Source of the DNA: Streptomyces antioxidans
GTDB lineage: Bacteria > Actinomycetota > Actinomycetes > Streptomycetales > Streptomycetaceae
Length of the DNA stretch: 64,000 nucleotides
NCBI RefSeq assembly: GCF_000968685.2
Contig: NZ_LAKD02000029.1
Coordinates: 62,001 to 126,000 of the forward strand
Reading direction: 5' to 3'
Position numbers and translations under genes: made by a program. Every line of letters begins with the position of its first letter. Positions within the stretch are counted from its first letter, which is position 1. Shown here in pieces: positions 25,985-34,095 of this stretch. Below the pieces are notes generated by a model. That model had not been told where the DNA came from and did no database searches. It saw nothing but the letters and a program-made list of their open reading frames with translations.

Positions 25985-26069
25985 GACACCGTCCCCCTCC
26001 GGACGCTCCCTAACGGCTCAAATGAGGCATCCCCATGGTGGCCTACCCCTTTTGATTGCGAAAGGGTGA

Positions 26070-26098
26070 ACACGGCCAGTCGGCGCCTGCGTTGTCAA
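26070..26098 (-). promoter_or_regulatory. Possible promoter of the FxsA-like/HExxH operon
   Basis: TTGACA on the minus strand (26098-26093) with a weak -10 (CGTGTT) 18 nt further, ending about 85 nt before the peptide start. An imperfect CCCTTT/AAAGGG inverted repeat (26047-26066) lies just downstream. Confidence 0.35.
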
Positions 26099-26146
26099 GA
26101 TTTTCGGACACTTCCGCGCGCCCGGGAGCCCCCCGATATGCCGGTG

Positions 26147-26869
26147 TCATCCCCCCGTTCCCGATCGCGTCGTCTCGACCTCGAACACGCCTCCGCACAC
26201 CCGGAACGACCGGGTCGAGACGTTCATCGCGTCGAAGGAATCCGGCGGATAGACCCGGATCCGCGCGGCGGTGCGGCGGCACGGGGTGTCGTTCATGCCC
26301 TCGTTGAGCGTGTGCAGGCTGGCGGAGGCACTGCCGCCGGGCGGCAGGGAGACCGGGGAGCGGGTGGGGCCGCGCCGGGTGGCGGGGTCACCGATCGCCG
26401 CGCCGCTGGAGTCGAGCAGCGAGACACCGGGGTATCCGGTGAGGGTGCAGGTCGTGGCGGACCTGTTGGTGAACACCAGGGGCAGGTACACATTGCCCGC
26501 CCCCATGTCCTTCCGGCCGACTGACAGCGTCAACTGCGCCTTGGAGCACACACGGCGCGCCCCGGACGCGGCGGCGGGCCGCGAGGACGGTGCCGAGGGC
26601 GAAGGGGACTGCGCGGTCCGCGAGGCGGGCCGTTCGTTCCGCGAGGGACCGCCTCCGGAGGAGCCGCCTTCAGAGGAGGCGACCTCGGGGGTGGAGGGTG
26701 GCGCGGCGGAGGTGGCGGACGAGGCGCGCCGCGCGGAGTCCCCGTCCCCGGTGTCGCTGCCGCACGCGGTGACCGTGGCCAGCGCGCCGACCAGCAGCAC
26801 GCATAAGACCGGTGGTCGGGACCGTGCCGCCGCCGTGCGCCGAGGAGCCGAACCGCTGCGTTGACTCAT
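26147..26869 (-). CDS. DUF4232-containing lipoprotein
   Basis: 240 residues. An N-terminal signal (RPPVLCVLLVGALATVTAC) ends in a lipobox with the acylated cysteine near residue 36. A Ser/Pro/Ala-rich linker of about 75 residues follows, then a DUF4232 domain (about 105-240) with paired cysteines: RVCSKAQLTLSVGRKDMGAGNVYLPLVF, TCTLTGYPGVSLLD, MNDTPCRRT, FRVCGG. DUF4232 proteins are extracytoplasmic, function unknown, and abundant in Streptomyces. The ribosome site GGGAGGTC lies within a short palindrome, GACCTC-CC-GAGGTC (26874-26887). Divergent from the LysM gene. Confidence 0.9.
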   Translation of the reverse strand: MSQRSGSAPRRTAAARSRPPVLCVLLVGALATVTACGSDTGDGDSARRASSATSAAPPSTPEVASSEGGSSGGGPSRNERPASRTAQSPSPSAPSSRPAAASGARRVCSKAQLTLSVGRKDMGAGNVYLPLVFTNRSATTCTLTGYPGVSLLDSSGAAIGDPATRRGPTRSPVSLPPGGSASASLHTLNEGMNDTPCRRTAARIRVYPPDSFDAMNVSTRSFRVCGGVFEVETTRSGTGG

Positions 26870-26911
26870 GAGCGACCTCCCGAGGTCAGCCGTCTGCCGG
26901 GAGCAGCCACC

Positions 26912-26938
26912 GGCATCGAGGGCGGGTGCCCCGATGCC
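26912..26938. other. Stem-loop between the DUF4232 and LysM genes
   Basis: GGCATCG (26912-26918) pairs with CGATGCC (26932-26938) and, past one bulged A, GGGC pairs with GCCC around a GGGT loop. It may be in the 5' leader of the LysM gene. I looked for the c-di-AMP (ydaO) riboswitch common before such genes and did not find its conserved core. Confidence 0.4.
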
Positions 26939-27142
26939 TCCCGCGCATGCCCCCTGGGACTCCCTTCCCCGCGCGCGGGCTCTTATGTCCGGGGCGCGTT
27001 GATCGCGTCACCGCCCACCTTCACCGCACTGGCTTCTCTCCAGCAAACGCCCGAAGGCCTTGTCCACGCCAGAACCGCGGGATTACTGTGCGGCAGCCAT
27101 CGCACTCGCCAACTGCCGTACCAGGACAGGAAGAAGGACTCC

Positions 27143-27562
27143 ATGGCCGCACGCGGACGCCATCGCCGACCCCGGTCCCATCGGGTCTCCCGCACCTCGC
27201 TCGCGATCACCGCGGGAGGCGCCGGCGTCGCCCTGCCGCTCATCGGCATCGGCCAGGCGAACGCCGCCTCAGCCCCCACGTCCACCTCGCCGGCCCCGGC
27301 CGCCACCACGGTCACGGCCGTCACGCCCACGAAGACCCAGCCGCCGCTCATCGCCCCGAAGGCCGTACCCGAACCGCCGGCCAAGACCCAGCCCCGGGCC
27401 GGGTCGTACACCGTCGTCCGCGGGGACACCCTCTCCCGGATCGCGGAGCGGAAGAGAGTGGCGGGCGGCTGGGAGCGGCTCTACGAGATCAACCGCCAGG
27501 TCATCGGCGCCGACCCGGATCTGATCCGGCCCGGCCAGCGGCTCACCCTCGGGCGCCGCTGA
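27143..27562 (+). CDS. Secreted LysM-domain peptidoglycan-binding protein
   Basis: 139 residues from the ATG at 27143, with AGGAAGAAGGA just upstream. The signal peptide is twin-arginine-like or Sec (RGRHRRPRSHRVSRTSLAITAGGAGVALPLIG). A Thr/Pro/Ala linker leads to one C-terminal LysM: YTVVRGDTLSRIAERKRVAGGWERLYEINRQVIG followed by DPDLIRPGQRLTL. LysM binds N-acetylglucosamine chains of peptidoglycan or chitin. No catalytic domain is present, so it is a cell-wall-bound protein of unknown role. Followed by tandem repeats and a strong hairpin. Confidence 0.92.
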   Translation: MAARGRHRRPRSHRVSRTSLAITAGGAGVALPLIGIGQANAASAPTSTSPAPAATTVTAVTPTKTQPPLIAPKAVPEPPAKTQPRAGSYTVVRGDTLSRIAERKRVAGGWERLYEINRQVIGADPDLIRPGQRLTLGRR

Positions 27563-27576
27563 ACGGGCCCGCACAC

Positions 27577-27642
27577 GGGCAGTCCCACACGGGCGGTCCC
27601 ATGCGGGCGGTCCCATGCGGGCGGTCCCATCTGGGCGGTCCA
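27577..27642. repeat. Five 14-bp tandem repeats after the LysM gene
   Basis: Units of GGGCGGTCCCATGC type start at 27577, 27591, 27605, 27619 and 27633; the middle ones are identical, the outer ones diverged. Non-coding, between the LysM stop and a terminator. Confidence 0.85.
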
Positions 27643-27650
27643 ACCGCACA

Positions 27651-27690
27651 GGAGCGTCCGCCCGCGGTGGGCCACCGCGGCGGACGCTCC
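27651..27690. terminator. Strong hairpin between LysM and DUF1876 genes
   Basis: GGAGCGTCCGCC (27651-27662) pairs with GGCGGACGCTCC (27679-27690), and the stem continues inward with one bulged C (CGCGGTGG with CCACCGCG). Convergent genes on both sides make it bidirectional. Confidence 0.85.
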
Positions 27691-27705
27691 CTCGCCTCAA
27701 CGGCC

Positions 27706-27975
27706 TTACATCACCACATGCGCCTTGGAGTGGGTGACTTCCTCAATGTCGCCGCCCGCCTTGCCGATCAGCCGGTGCGCCAGATTGCTCAGCGCCCGCG
27801 CCGCCGCGATCTCCTCGCCGACCCTCGGCTGCGCCGGGTCGTCGGGGTTGCGGTTGGCGCGGCCCTGGGCCAGCATCTCCGTGCCGTCGTGCATCCTCAG
27901 CCGGACGACCGCTTCGGTCAGCGGGCCGATCTCACGGAACTCCATCTGAATGTCGCATCCCACGATCGTCTCCAT
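27706..27975 (-). CDS. DUF1876 domain-containing protein
   Basis: 89 residues. The ATG at 27975 was chosen because AGGAGGTG lies 6 nt upstream; an in-frame start at 27996 would overlap that site. The protein (VGCDIQMEFREIGPLTEAVVRLRM, then RVGEEIAAARALSNLAHRLIG) matches the DUF1876 family, a small dsRBD-like fold of unknown function common in actinobacteria. It is 17 bp downstream of the phosphoribosyltransferase gene and probably co-transcribed; such pairs recur among dormancy/stress-type genes, but no function can be assigned. Confidence 0.9.
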   Translation of the reverse strand: METIVGCDIQMEFREIGPLTEAVVRLRMHDGTEMLAQGRANRNPDDPAQPRVGEEIAAARALSNLAHRLIGKAGGDIEEVTHSKAHVVM

Positions 27976-27992
27976 CGCGCTCACCTCCTGCG

Positions 27993-28655
27993 TCACCTTC
28001 CAGGATGCGCCTCACCGGTCTCCCCGGTCGACCGGGACAGCAACTCCACCACCTCGTCGTCCGCGGTCTGCGAGAAGTCCTCGTACCACTCCCCCACCGC
28101 CGCGAAGTCCGAGGGCGTGGACAGGGCCACCACCTCGTCCGCGTCCGCGCGCAGCGCGGCGACCGCGTCCGGGGGCGCCACCGGCACCGCGAGTACCACC
28201 CGCGCGGCCCCCTGGGCCCGTGCCACCCGGCAGGCGGCCTGGGCCGTGGCGCCGGTCGCGATCCCGTCGTCCACGATGATCACGGTGTGGCCCTCGGCCG
28301 GGATCCGCGGGCGGCCCCGGCGGAACCGACTCGCCTTGCGGGCCAGCTCCTCCCGCTCGGTCCGCTCCACCTCGGCGAGGTCCTTCTCATCGGCCCGGCT
28401 CATCCGGACGATCGCCTCATGGACCACCCGTACGCCGCCCTCACCGACGGCGCCGAACGCCAGCTCCCGGTGGTAGGGGACGCCGAGCTTACGGACGATG
28501 ATCACGTCCAGGGGCGCATGGAGCGCCCGGGCCACCTCGGAGGCCACCGGCACCCCGCCCCGCGGCAGCCCGAACACGACCGGCTTCTCCTCCGCCAAGG
28601 GGCGCAGCGCCTCGCCGAGGCGGCGCCCGGCATCCATCCGGTCGGTGAAGATCAT
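27993..28655 (-). CDS. Phosphoribosyltransferase-family protein
   Basis: 220 residues. The PRPP-binding motif is VIIVDDGIATGATAQAACRVAR (about residues 125-146), and the family N-terminus is FTDRMDAGRRLGEALRPL with VVFGLPRGGVPVASEVARAL. These type I PRTase-fold proteins (sometimes fused to dienelactone-hydrolase-like domains) are not matched to a known base substrate and may be regulatory or salvage enzymes. It leads a two-gene operon with DUF1876. The neighbouring DUF72 gene is divergent. Confidence 0.92.
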   Translation of the reverse strand: MIFTDRMDAGRRLGEALRPLAEEKPVVFGLPRGGVPVASEVARALHAPLDVIIVRKLGVPYHRELAFGAVGEGGVRVVHEAIVRMSRADEKDLAEVERTEREELARKASRFRRGRPRIPAEGHTVIIVDDGIATGATAQAACRVARAQGAARVVLAVPVAPPDAVAALRADADEVVALSTPSDFAAVGEWYEDFSQTADDEVVELLSRSTGETGEAHPGR

Positions 28656-28781
28656 GACTCACCCCCGCTCCTGAAGGACTCGTCCGCGGATCGAGCCGAT
28701 GGTCCGCCCGTCCGCGAACCGTTCGGTTCCCCGGCCGGTGGCCGGGGCGCGCGGATACCGGAGACCCGGCACCCTGGAGGT

Positions 28782-28862
28782 ATGGAGAACGCCACAGGCC
28801 CGGACGAGTCCGGTTACCCCGTCATCGTCGAGTCAATCGATGCCGACGGCCGCTACCCGTGA
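28782..28862 (+). CDS. 26-residue upstream ORF coupled to the DUF72 gene
   Basis: ATG at 28782 follows a very strong GGAGGT ribosome site and reads MENATGPDESGYPVIVESID plus six residues to a TGA at 28860-28862. That stop overlaps the GTG start of the DUF72 gene (GTGA), which itself has no good separate ribosome site. The arrangement suggests translational coupling. It may be a real micro-protein or a leader that sets expression of the next gene. No family recognised. Confidence 0.55.
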   Translation: MENATGPDESGYPVIVESIDADGRYP

Positions 28863-29617
28863 CCGTCCTGGTCGGCACCTCGGGATGGCAGTACCGGGAC
28901 TGGCGCGGCGGCCTCTATCCCGAGGGCTGTCCGCAGCGGCTGTGGCTGGAGGAGTACACCCGTGCCTTCGCCACGGTGGAGAGCAACAACGCCTTCTACC
29001 GGCTGCCCTCGTACGACCAGTTCGCCACCTGGCGGGAGCGGCTGCCCGAGGGCTTTGTGATGGCGCTCAAGGCGAGCCGCTACCTCACCCACATCAAGCG
29101 GCTGCGCGACCCCGAGGAGCCGGTGGAGCGGCTGATGTCGCACGCGGCCGGGCTGGGCGACCGGCTGGGCCCGGTGCTGCTGCAGCTGCCGCCCACGCTG
29201 CGGGCCGACGGCGAGCTGCTGGACCGCTGTCTGGGCCGCTTCCCCTCAGGGACGCGGGTGGCCGTCGAACCGCGCCACGCCTCCTGGTGGACCGCGGAGA
29301 TCCGCGCGGTGCTCGAGCGCCGCTCGGCCGCGCTCTGCTGGGCCGACTCCGGCTCCCGGCCGGTCACCCCGCTGTGGCGGACCACCGGGTGGGGGTATCT
29401 GCGCTGCCACGGCGGCCGCGCCCGACCGGCCCCGCGCTACGGGCGCCGGGCGCTGACCACCTGGGCGCGGCGGATCGGGGACGGCTGGCCGCCCGACGCG
29501 GAGGTCTACGTGTACTTCAACAACGACACGGGGGGGGCGGCGGTGCACGACGCGGCCGTCTTCGCCCGCGCCGTGGCCCGCCTCGGCCGCCCGGTCAGCC
29601 GCACCCCCTCGGCCTGA
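28859..29617 (+). CDS. DUF72 domain-containing protein
   Basis: 252 residues, GTG start at 28859. Typical DUF72 TIM-barrel features: VLVGTSGWQYRDWRGGLYPEG, FATVESNNAFYRLPSYDQFATW, FVMALKASRYLTHIKRLRDP, GPVLLQLPPTLR, VAVEPRHASWW, and EVYVYFNNDTGGAAVHDA near the end. The family is widespread, related in fold to endonuclease IV/sugar isomerase barrels, and has no established reaction. Start choice is supported by the overlap with the 26-residue ORF. It is convergent with the ABC permease gene. Confidence 0.93.
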   Translation: MTVLVGTSGWQYRDWRGGLYPEGCPQRLWLEEYTRAFATVESNNAFYRLPSYDQFATWRERLPEGFVMALKASRYLTHIKRLRDPEEPVERLMSHAAGLGDRLGPVLLQLPPTLRADGELLDRCLGRFPSGTRVAVEPRHASWWTAEIRAVLERRSAALCWADSGSRPVTPLWRTTGWGYLRCHGGRARPAPRYGRRALTTWARRIGDGWPPDAEVYVYFNNDTGGAAVHDAAVFARAVARLGRPVSRTPSA

Positions 29618-29635
29618 GCCAGGCGCCTGCTGGGC

Positions 29636-30460
29636 TCACTCCTTCACCGCCCCGCCCAGCATGCCCTCGATGAACCGGCGCTGCAGCGCCACATAGACCA
29701 CGACCACCGGCAGCGCGATGAGCACCGAGGCCGCCGCGAGCAGCGCCGCGTCGGAGCTGTGCTGGCCCTGGAAGAAGGCGAGGCCGAGGGGGACCGTGCG
29801 GTGGGCCTCGTCGCTGACCATCACCAGGGCCATCAGGAACTCGTTCCAGGTCCACATGAAGGTGATCACGACCATGGTGGAGATCGCCGGGCGGCCCATC
29901 GGGACCAGTACGCGCCACAGTGTGGTCCAGGTGCTGGCCCCGTCGATCCGGGCCGCCTCGATCACCGCCCGGGCGCTGCCGCGGAAGTACGTGCGCATCC
30001 AGAAGACCCCGAAGGCCAGGGACTGCGCGGTCTGCGGCAGGATCAACGCCCAGTAGCTGTCGGTGAGTTCGGCGTAGCGCAGATCGAAGTAGAGCGGGAC
30101 GACCAGCGCCTCCTGGGGCAGGGTCAGCCCGATCACGAAGAGGTGGAACAGCACCGTGGAGCCGGGGAAGCGCATCACCCCGAAGGCGTACGCGGCGAGG
30201 ATGGCGAGCACGGTGGTGGCGGCCACCACGGCCGCCGTGACCAGCAGCGAGTTCCCCAGGTAGGTGCCGAAGTGGCCACGGCTCCAGGCATCGGCGAAGT
30301 TGCTCCAGTGCAGACCGCCCCTGGGCAGTGAGAAGCCGGTGTCCAGGGAGCTCTGCGAGCCGAAGGCCGTGGAGAGGATGCCGATCACGGGGGTGAGCGC
30401 GATGACGGTGAAGAGGGCGAGGATGCCATAGGTGACATGGCGTTCCAGGCGTGTGGTCAT
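29636..30460 (-). CDS. ABC sugar transporter permease, MalG type
   Basis: 274 residues, six predicted helices. The inner-membrane EAA loop that contacts the ATPase is EAARIDGASTWTTLWRVLVP (about residues 180-200). ATG at 30460 overlaps the stop of the partner permease (ATGA). It is the last gene of a four-gene operon: PfkB kinase, binding protein, MalF-type and MalG-type permeases. No ATPase gene is present, as usual in Streptomyces, where the shared ATPase MsiK serves many sugar importers. Confidence 0.94.
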   Translation of the reverse strand: MTTRLERHVTYGILALFTVIALTPVIGILSTAFGSQSSLDTGFSLPRGGLHWSNFADAWSRGHFGTYLGNSLLVTAAVVAATTVLAILAAYAFGVMRFPGSTVLFHLFVIGLTLPQEALVVPLYFDLRYAELTDSYWALILPQTAQSLAFGVFWMRTYFRGSARAVIEAARIDGASTWTTLWRVLVPMGRPAISTMVVITFMWTWNEFLMALVMVSDEAHRTVPLGLAFFQGQHSSDAALLAAASVLIALPVVVVYVALQRRFIEGMLGGAVKE

Positions 30461-31365
30461 GCCCGCCGCCCTTCCACGAGCCGGGAGACCGTGACGGTCA
30501 GGACGAAGATCAGGACCGTGAGGGCCACGCCGACGGCGGCGGCCGAGCCGACCTGGTTGGTCTCGAAGGCCCGGTGGTAGACCTCGTAGGCGGGGACGGA
30601 GGTGGCGTTTCCGGGGCCGCCGCTGGTGGTGATGTAGATCAGGTCGAAGTTGCGCAGCCCCGCCACGATGGTCAGGGTCAGCGCCACCGCGATCTGCGGC
30701 CGCAGACCGGGCAGGGTGACGGTGCGGAACTCGCGCAGCGGCCCGGCGCCGTCGATCCGCGCCGCCTCGTACAGCTCGCGCGGGATGCGCTGGGCCCCGG
30801 CCAGGAAGAGGACCATGCACAGCCCGGTGCCGACCCAGGTGCCGACGACGCCGACGGCGGGCAGCGCCCAGGTGTAGTCGCCGAGCCAGGGGCGGGCGAG
30901 CCCGCCGAGGCCGATGGCGCGGAGGGTGTCGTTGAGCAGCCCGTCGGGGGCGAGGATCGAGCGCCAGGCCACGCCGACCACGATCAGCGCCAGGACCTGC
31001 GGCAGGAACAGGACCGTGCGGAAGAAGGTCATCCCCCGCACCCGGGCCCGGGACATCACGGCGGCCAGCAGCAGCCCGATGGCCACCGGCAGGGCGGCGT
31101 AGAAGATGAGCAGCAGCAGCGCGTGGAGGAAGGGGGCGCGCAGACTCGCGTCGGTGAACAGCCCGCGGTAGTTGTCGAACCCGGCGGGGGTGGCGACCGT
31201 CAGCCCGTCCCAGTGCACAAAGGACAGCCACACCGACTGTCCGAAGGGGTAGAGCAGGAAGACGGCGTACACGATCAGCGCGGGCAGGATGTAGAGGTAG
31301 CCGATGGCGCGCGGCTCACCGGGCGCTCGGCGGCGGTAGGCCCTGGTCAGGGCGGCGAGCCTCAT
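30457..31365 (-). CDS. ABC sugar transporter permease, MalF type
   Basis: 302 residues with six predicted helices (first one IGYLYILPALIVYAVFLLYP). The EAA loop is YEAARIDGAGPLREFRTVTLP (about residues 200-220). It pairs with the MalG-type permease, its stop overlapping that start, and its own ATG at 31365 overlaps the end of the binding-protein gene. Imports a sugar or glycoside delivered by the adjacent lipoprotein. Confidence 0.94.
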   Translation of the reverse strand: MRLAALTRAYRRRAPGEPRAIGYLYILPALIVYAVFLLYPFGQSVWLSFVHWDGLTVATPAGFDNYRGLFTDASLRAPFLHALLLLIFYAALPVAIGLLLAAVMSRARVRGMTFFRTVLFLPQVLALIVVGVAWRSILAPDGLLNDTLRAIGLGGLARPWLGDYTWALPAVGVVGTWVGTGLCMVLFLAGAQRIPRELYEAARIDGAGPLREFRTVTLPGLRPQIAVALTLTIVAGLRNFDLIYITTSGGPGNATSVPAYEVYHRAFETNQVGSAAAVGVALTVLIFVLTVTVSRLVEGRRA

Positions 31366-32783
31366 CGGGCCCCCGCGGACGGGTGTTGCTCGCGCCGCTT
31401 CTCCAGGAAGGCGCCGTAATCCTTCTGCAGGGTCGCGGCGAACGTGTCCGGGGAGGTCTTGCCGCTGACCACGCCCTGGAGGGCGGCCGAGAGGGTGTCG
31501 TAGAAGGTGGGGGTGGAGTAGTCCAGGTACGGGACGAGTCCATCGGCGGCGCTCAACCGCTTCCAGCCGGCGATCATCTGGCCGTCGGCGCTGTCCGGGC
31601 TCACCCCCGCCGCGGCCTTGGCGGGGACGGCGGGCAGCACTCCGTGCCGGGTCATCACGTCCGCGGCGTGTGCGTTGGTGAGGAAGTCCAGATAGGCGGC
31701 GGCCACCTCCGGATGGCGGGAGCGGGAGGTGATGGACCAGGCGAGACCCTGGCCGCCGGTGGTGACGGGGTCGCCGCCGGCCTTGGCGGGCGGGGGCGGC
31801 ATGATGCCCAGCTTGTCCCCCATGGACTTCTTGAGGTCGGCCAGCTGCCAGGTGCCGGTCAGCAGGTACGCGCCGTCCCCTGAGGCGAACTTCTTGGCCG
31901 CGTCGTCATAGCCGAGGCCGTTGGCGCCGCCGGGCAGATAGCCGCGCTTCGCCCAGTCGGCGAGGGTGGCCGCGGCGTTCTTGGTGGCGGTGTTGTCGAA
32001 GCCGTCGCCGCGGCCGAGGACGGTGTCGCGGGCGTCGGCGGCGCCGAGCTGGTCGTGCAGCACCCCGAAGGTGTGGATCGCGGGGTACTTGTCGAGGTTG
32101 CCGAACTGGATCGGCAGCTCGCCGCGGTCCTTCAGCCGGGCCAGGCCGTCGGTGAACTCACCCCAGCTGCGCGGGGGTTGGAGTCCCGCCCGCTTCAACA
32201 GGCCCTTGTTGTAGTAGAGGCCGATGTACTCGCCGGTCTGGGAGATGCCGTACAGCCGCCCCCTGCCGAAGTCATCGCCGTCGGCGGAGACCCGGTTGAG
32301 GCCCAGCAGGGTGGCGGGGTAGCGGGTGTTCCAGTCGTAGATCCCGGCGTAGTTGTCCAGCGGGGCGAGCAGCCCGGCCCGGACGAAGGCCACCATGTCG
32401 GGGTAGCCCTGGTTGGCCTGGATGACATCGGGCGGATGGTTGCCGGAGACGGCCAGCTTCAGGGTGGTCTTCAGATCGGTGAAGCTCCGGGCGACCCGTT
32501 TGATCCGCACATTGGGGTACTTCCGCTCGAACTCCCGGTTGAGCTGCTGTATCTCCCCGTTGGTTCCGCCGCGTATCTCCTGGTCCCATACGGTCAGCGT
32601 GGTCTTTCCGGCCTTCGCCGGATCGGGTATGGCGGTGGCCGCGCCGGTCCCGGAACCGGCGGCCCCCGAGCCGTCGGTGCCGGGGACGCACCCCGCGGCG
32701 AGCAGGACGACGCCGATGGCGAACGCGGCCGGGACGGCTCTGCCTCCGCGTGGCCGGCGCGCCCCGGTGCGGGCGAGTTCCAT
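31362..32783 (-). CDS. Extracellular sugar-binding lipoprotein (ABC importer)
   Basis: 473 residues from the ATG at 32783 (GAGGAG upstream); an in-frame start at 32837 is unlikely because it precedes the ribosome site. Signal and lipobox: AVPAAFAIGVVLLAAGC. The mature part is a family 1 solute-binding protein: TTLTVWDQEIRGGTNGEIQQL, NREFERKYPNVRIKRVA, HPPDVIQANQGYPDMVAFV, GEYIGLYYNKGLLKRAG, GDGAYLLTGTWQLADL. Ligand unknown; operon with a PfkB kinase and divergent GH4 glycosidase suggests a glucoside or related disaccharide. Confidence 0.93.
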   Translation of the reverse strand: MELARTGARRPRGGRAVPAAFAIGVVLLAAGCVPGTDGSGAAGSGTGAATAIPDPAKAGKTTLTVWDQEIRGGTNGEIQQLNREFERKYPNVRIKRVARSFTDLKTTLKLAVSGNHPPDVIQANQGYPDMVAFVRAGLLAPLDNYAGIYDWNTRYPATLLGLNRVSADGDDFGRGRLYGISQTGEYIGLYYNKGLLKRAGLQPPRSWGEFTDGLARLKDRGELPIQFGNLDKYPAIHTFGVLHDQLGAADARDTVLGRGDGFDNTATKNAAATLADWAKRGYLPGGANGLGYDDAAKKFASGDGAYLLTGTWQLADLKKSMGDKLGIMPPPPAKAGGDPVTTGGQGLAWSITSRSRHPEVAAAYLDFLTNAHAADVMTRHGVLPAVPAKAAAGVSPDSADGQMIAGWKRLSAADGLVPYLDYSTPTFYDTLSAALQGVVSGKTSPDTFAATLQKDYGAFLEKRREQHPSAGAR

Positions 32784-32814
32784 GGGGTTCTCCTCGATGC
32801 GGTGATCAGGACCG

Positions 32815-33960
32815 TCAGGACCGCCGGGCGTCGTCATGCACCCGGAAACCGATGGTGGGCAGGGCCCGCAGCCGTGGGAGGCCGCGCACCCGGTCCGGGA
32901 TCAGATCGCCCAGGAAGGCGTAGCGGCGGGCGAGTCCGGCCGCGTCCGCTCCGCCGTCGGCCGCCTGGCGCGCACGGTTCCACCAGGCGGCCACCTCCGG
33001 CCAGCCGGGTGCGGCCAGGGAGCCGCCGAAGTGCTGGACGGAGAGGGCGGCGGTGAGGTTGGCGAAGGCGAGCCGGTCGACGAGCGGCCAGCCCGCGAGG
33101 GTGCCGGTCATGAATCCGGCCACGAAGACATCGCCCGCCCCGGTCGGGTCCAGCGCGTCCACGGGCAGCCCGGGCACCTCGGCGCGCTCCCCGGTGAGCG
33201 AGTCGATGGCCACCGCGCCCTCGGCGCCCCGGGTGACCACGGCGATCGGCACCAGGTCCGCGAGGGCGCGCACGGCCCGCTCGGGGCTGTCGGTGCGGGT
33301 GTAGCGCTGGGCCTCGGCGGCGTTGGGCAGGAAGGCGTGGGCGTAGGGCAGATCGGGGAGCGCCGCGGGGTCCCAGCGGCCGGTCTCGTCCCAGCCCACA
33401 TCGGCGAAGACCTTGCTGCCCTGGGCGTGCGCCCGGCGCACCCAGTCCTCCTGGCGGCCGGGTTCGAAGGCGGTCACACAGGCGCGGGAGCGCGGCGGCG
33501 CGCCCCGGACGGCGGGCGGCGGGGCCGGGTGCTCATGGGTGACCATGGTGCGTTCGCCCTCGTACGCCATGGAGACGGTGACCGGGGAGTGCCAGCCGGG
33601 GACGCGCCGGGAGGGGGCGAGGTCCACGCCCTCGCCGAGGGCCAGGCTCTCCCAGCAGTAGTCGCCGTAGACATCGGTGCCGAAGGCGGCGGCGAGCGTG
33701 GTGTGCAGGCCCAGCCGGGCCAGCGCGGTGGCCATGTTGGCGATGCCGCCCGGGCTCGATCCCATGCCGCGTGCCCAGGACTCGGTGCCGCGAATGGGGG
33801 CGTGGTCGAGCCCGGTGAAGATGATGTCCAGGAACACGGTGCCGGTGAGGTAGACGTCGTGCTCGGGGTCCGTGGCGGCGCGCAGCGCCGCGAGCGGGTC
33901 GAGCGGGTGGATCGGGTCGACGGGGTCGATCGGATCGGGGGTTCCGGCCGTGGTGCTCAC
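32815..33960 (-). CDS. PfkB-family carbohydrate kinase
   Basis: 381 residues from a GTG at 33960 with GAGGAAAGG 7 nt upstream; the ATG at 33996 would place that site inside the gene. The start has a curious DPIDPVDPIHPLDPL repeat. PfkB signatures: GSSPGGIANMATALARLG (sugar site) and ALDPTGAGDVFVAGFMTGTL with the catalytic aspartate of GAGD. It phosphorylates a sugar or nucleoside with ATP. It heads the importer operon, and faces a DeoR regulator and a GH4 enzyme that normally acts on 6-phospho-glycosides, so it may phosphorylate the imported sugar. That link is inferred. Confidence 0.9.
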   Translation of the reverse strand: MSTTAGTPDPIDPVDPIHPLDPLAALRAATDPEHDVYLTGTVFLDIIFTGLDHAPIRGTESWARGMGSSPGGIANMATALARLGLHTTLAAAFGTDVYGDYCWESLALGEGVDLAPSRRVPGWHSPVTVSMAYEGERTMVTHEHPAPPPAVRGAPPRSRACVTAFEPGRQEDWVRRAHAQGSKVFADVGWDETGRWDPAALPDLPYAHAFLPNAAEAQRYTRTDSPERAVRALADLVPIAVVTRGAEGAVAIDSLTGERAEVPGLPVDALDPTGAGDVFVAGFMTGTLAGWPLVDRLAFANLTAALSVQHFGGSLAAPGWPEVAAWWNRARQAADGGADAAGLARRYAFLGDLIPDRVRGLPRLRALPTIGFRVHDDARRS

Positions 33961-34006
33961 CGACGTGCCTTTCCTCGTACGGCGGGACTTGTTCACGCCG
34001 ATGGGG

Positions 34007-34078
34007 CGTGAGCGACACCTTGCACCTCACCCGGGATGAATGCAAGAGGTCGATCAGGGTCGCGCACACTCGCTCACG
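34007..34078. promoter_or_regulatory. Nested inverted repeats in the PfkB/DeoR divergent promoter
   Basis: CGTGAGCGA (34007-34015) is repeated inverted as TCGCTCACG (34070-34078), flanking a second inverted pair CTTGCA (34019-34024) and TGCAAG (34041-34046). Paired, spaced half-sites between divergent genes fit binding by the adjacent DeoR-family repressor. Confidence 0.55.
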
Positions 34079-34095
34079 TGGAGTACGTTGCCACC

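Noticed and set aside
26870..27142. Possible c-di-AMP (ydaO) riboswitch upstream of the LysM gene
   Set aside because: Such riboswitches are common there in Streptomyces, but the conserved GGGGAACC-type core and its partner motifs were not found; only a simple stem-loop is present.
27577..27642. Possible CRISPR array
   Set aside because: The repeats are 14 bp head-to-tail with no unique spacers, and no cas genes are present.
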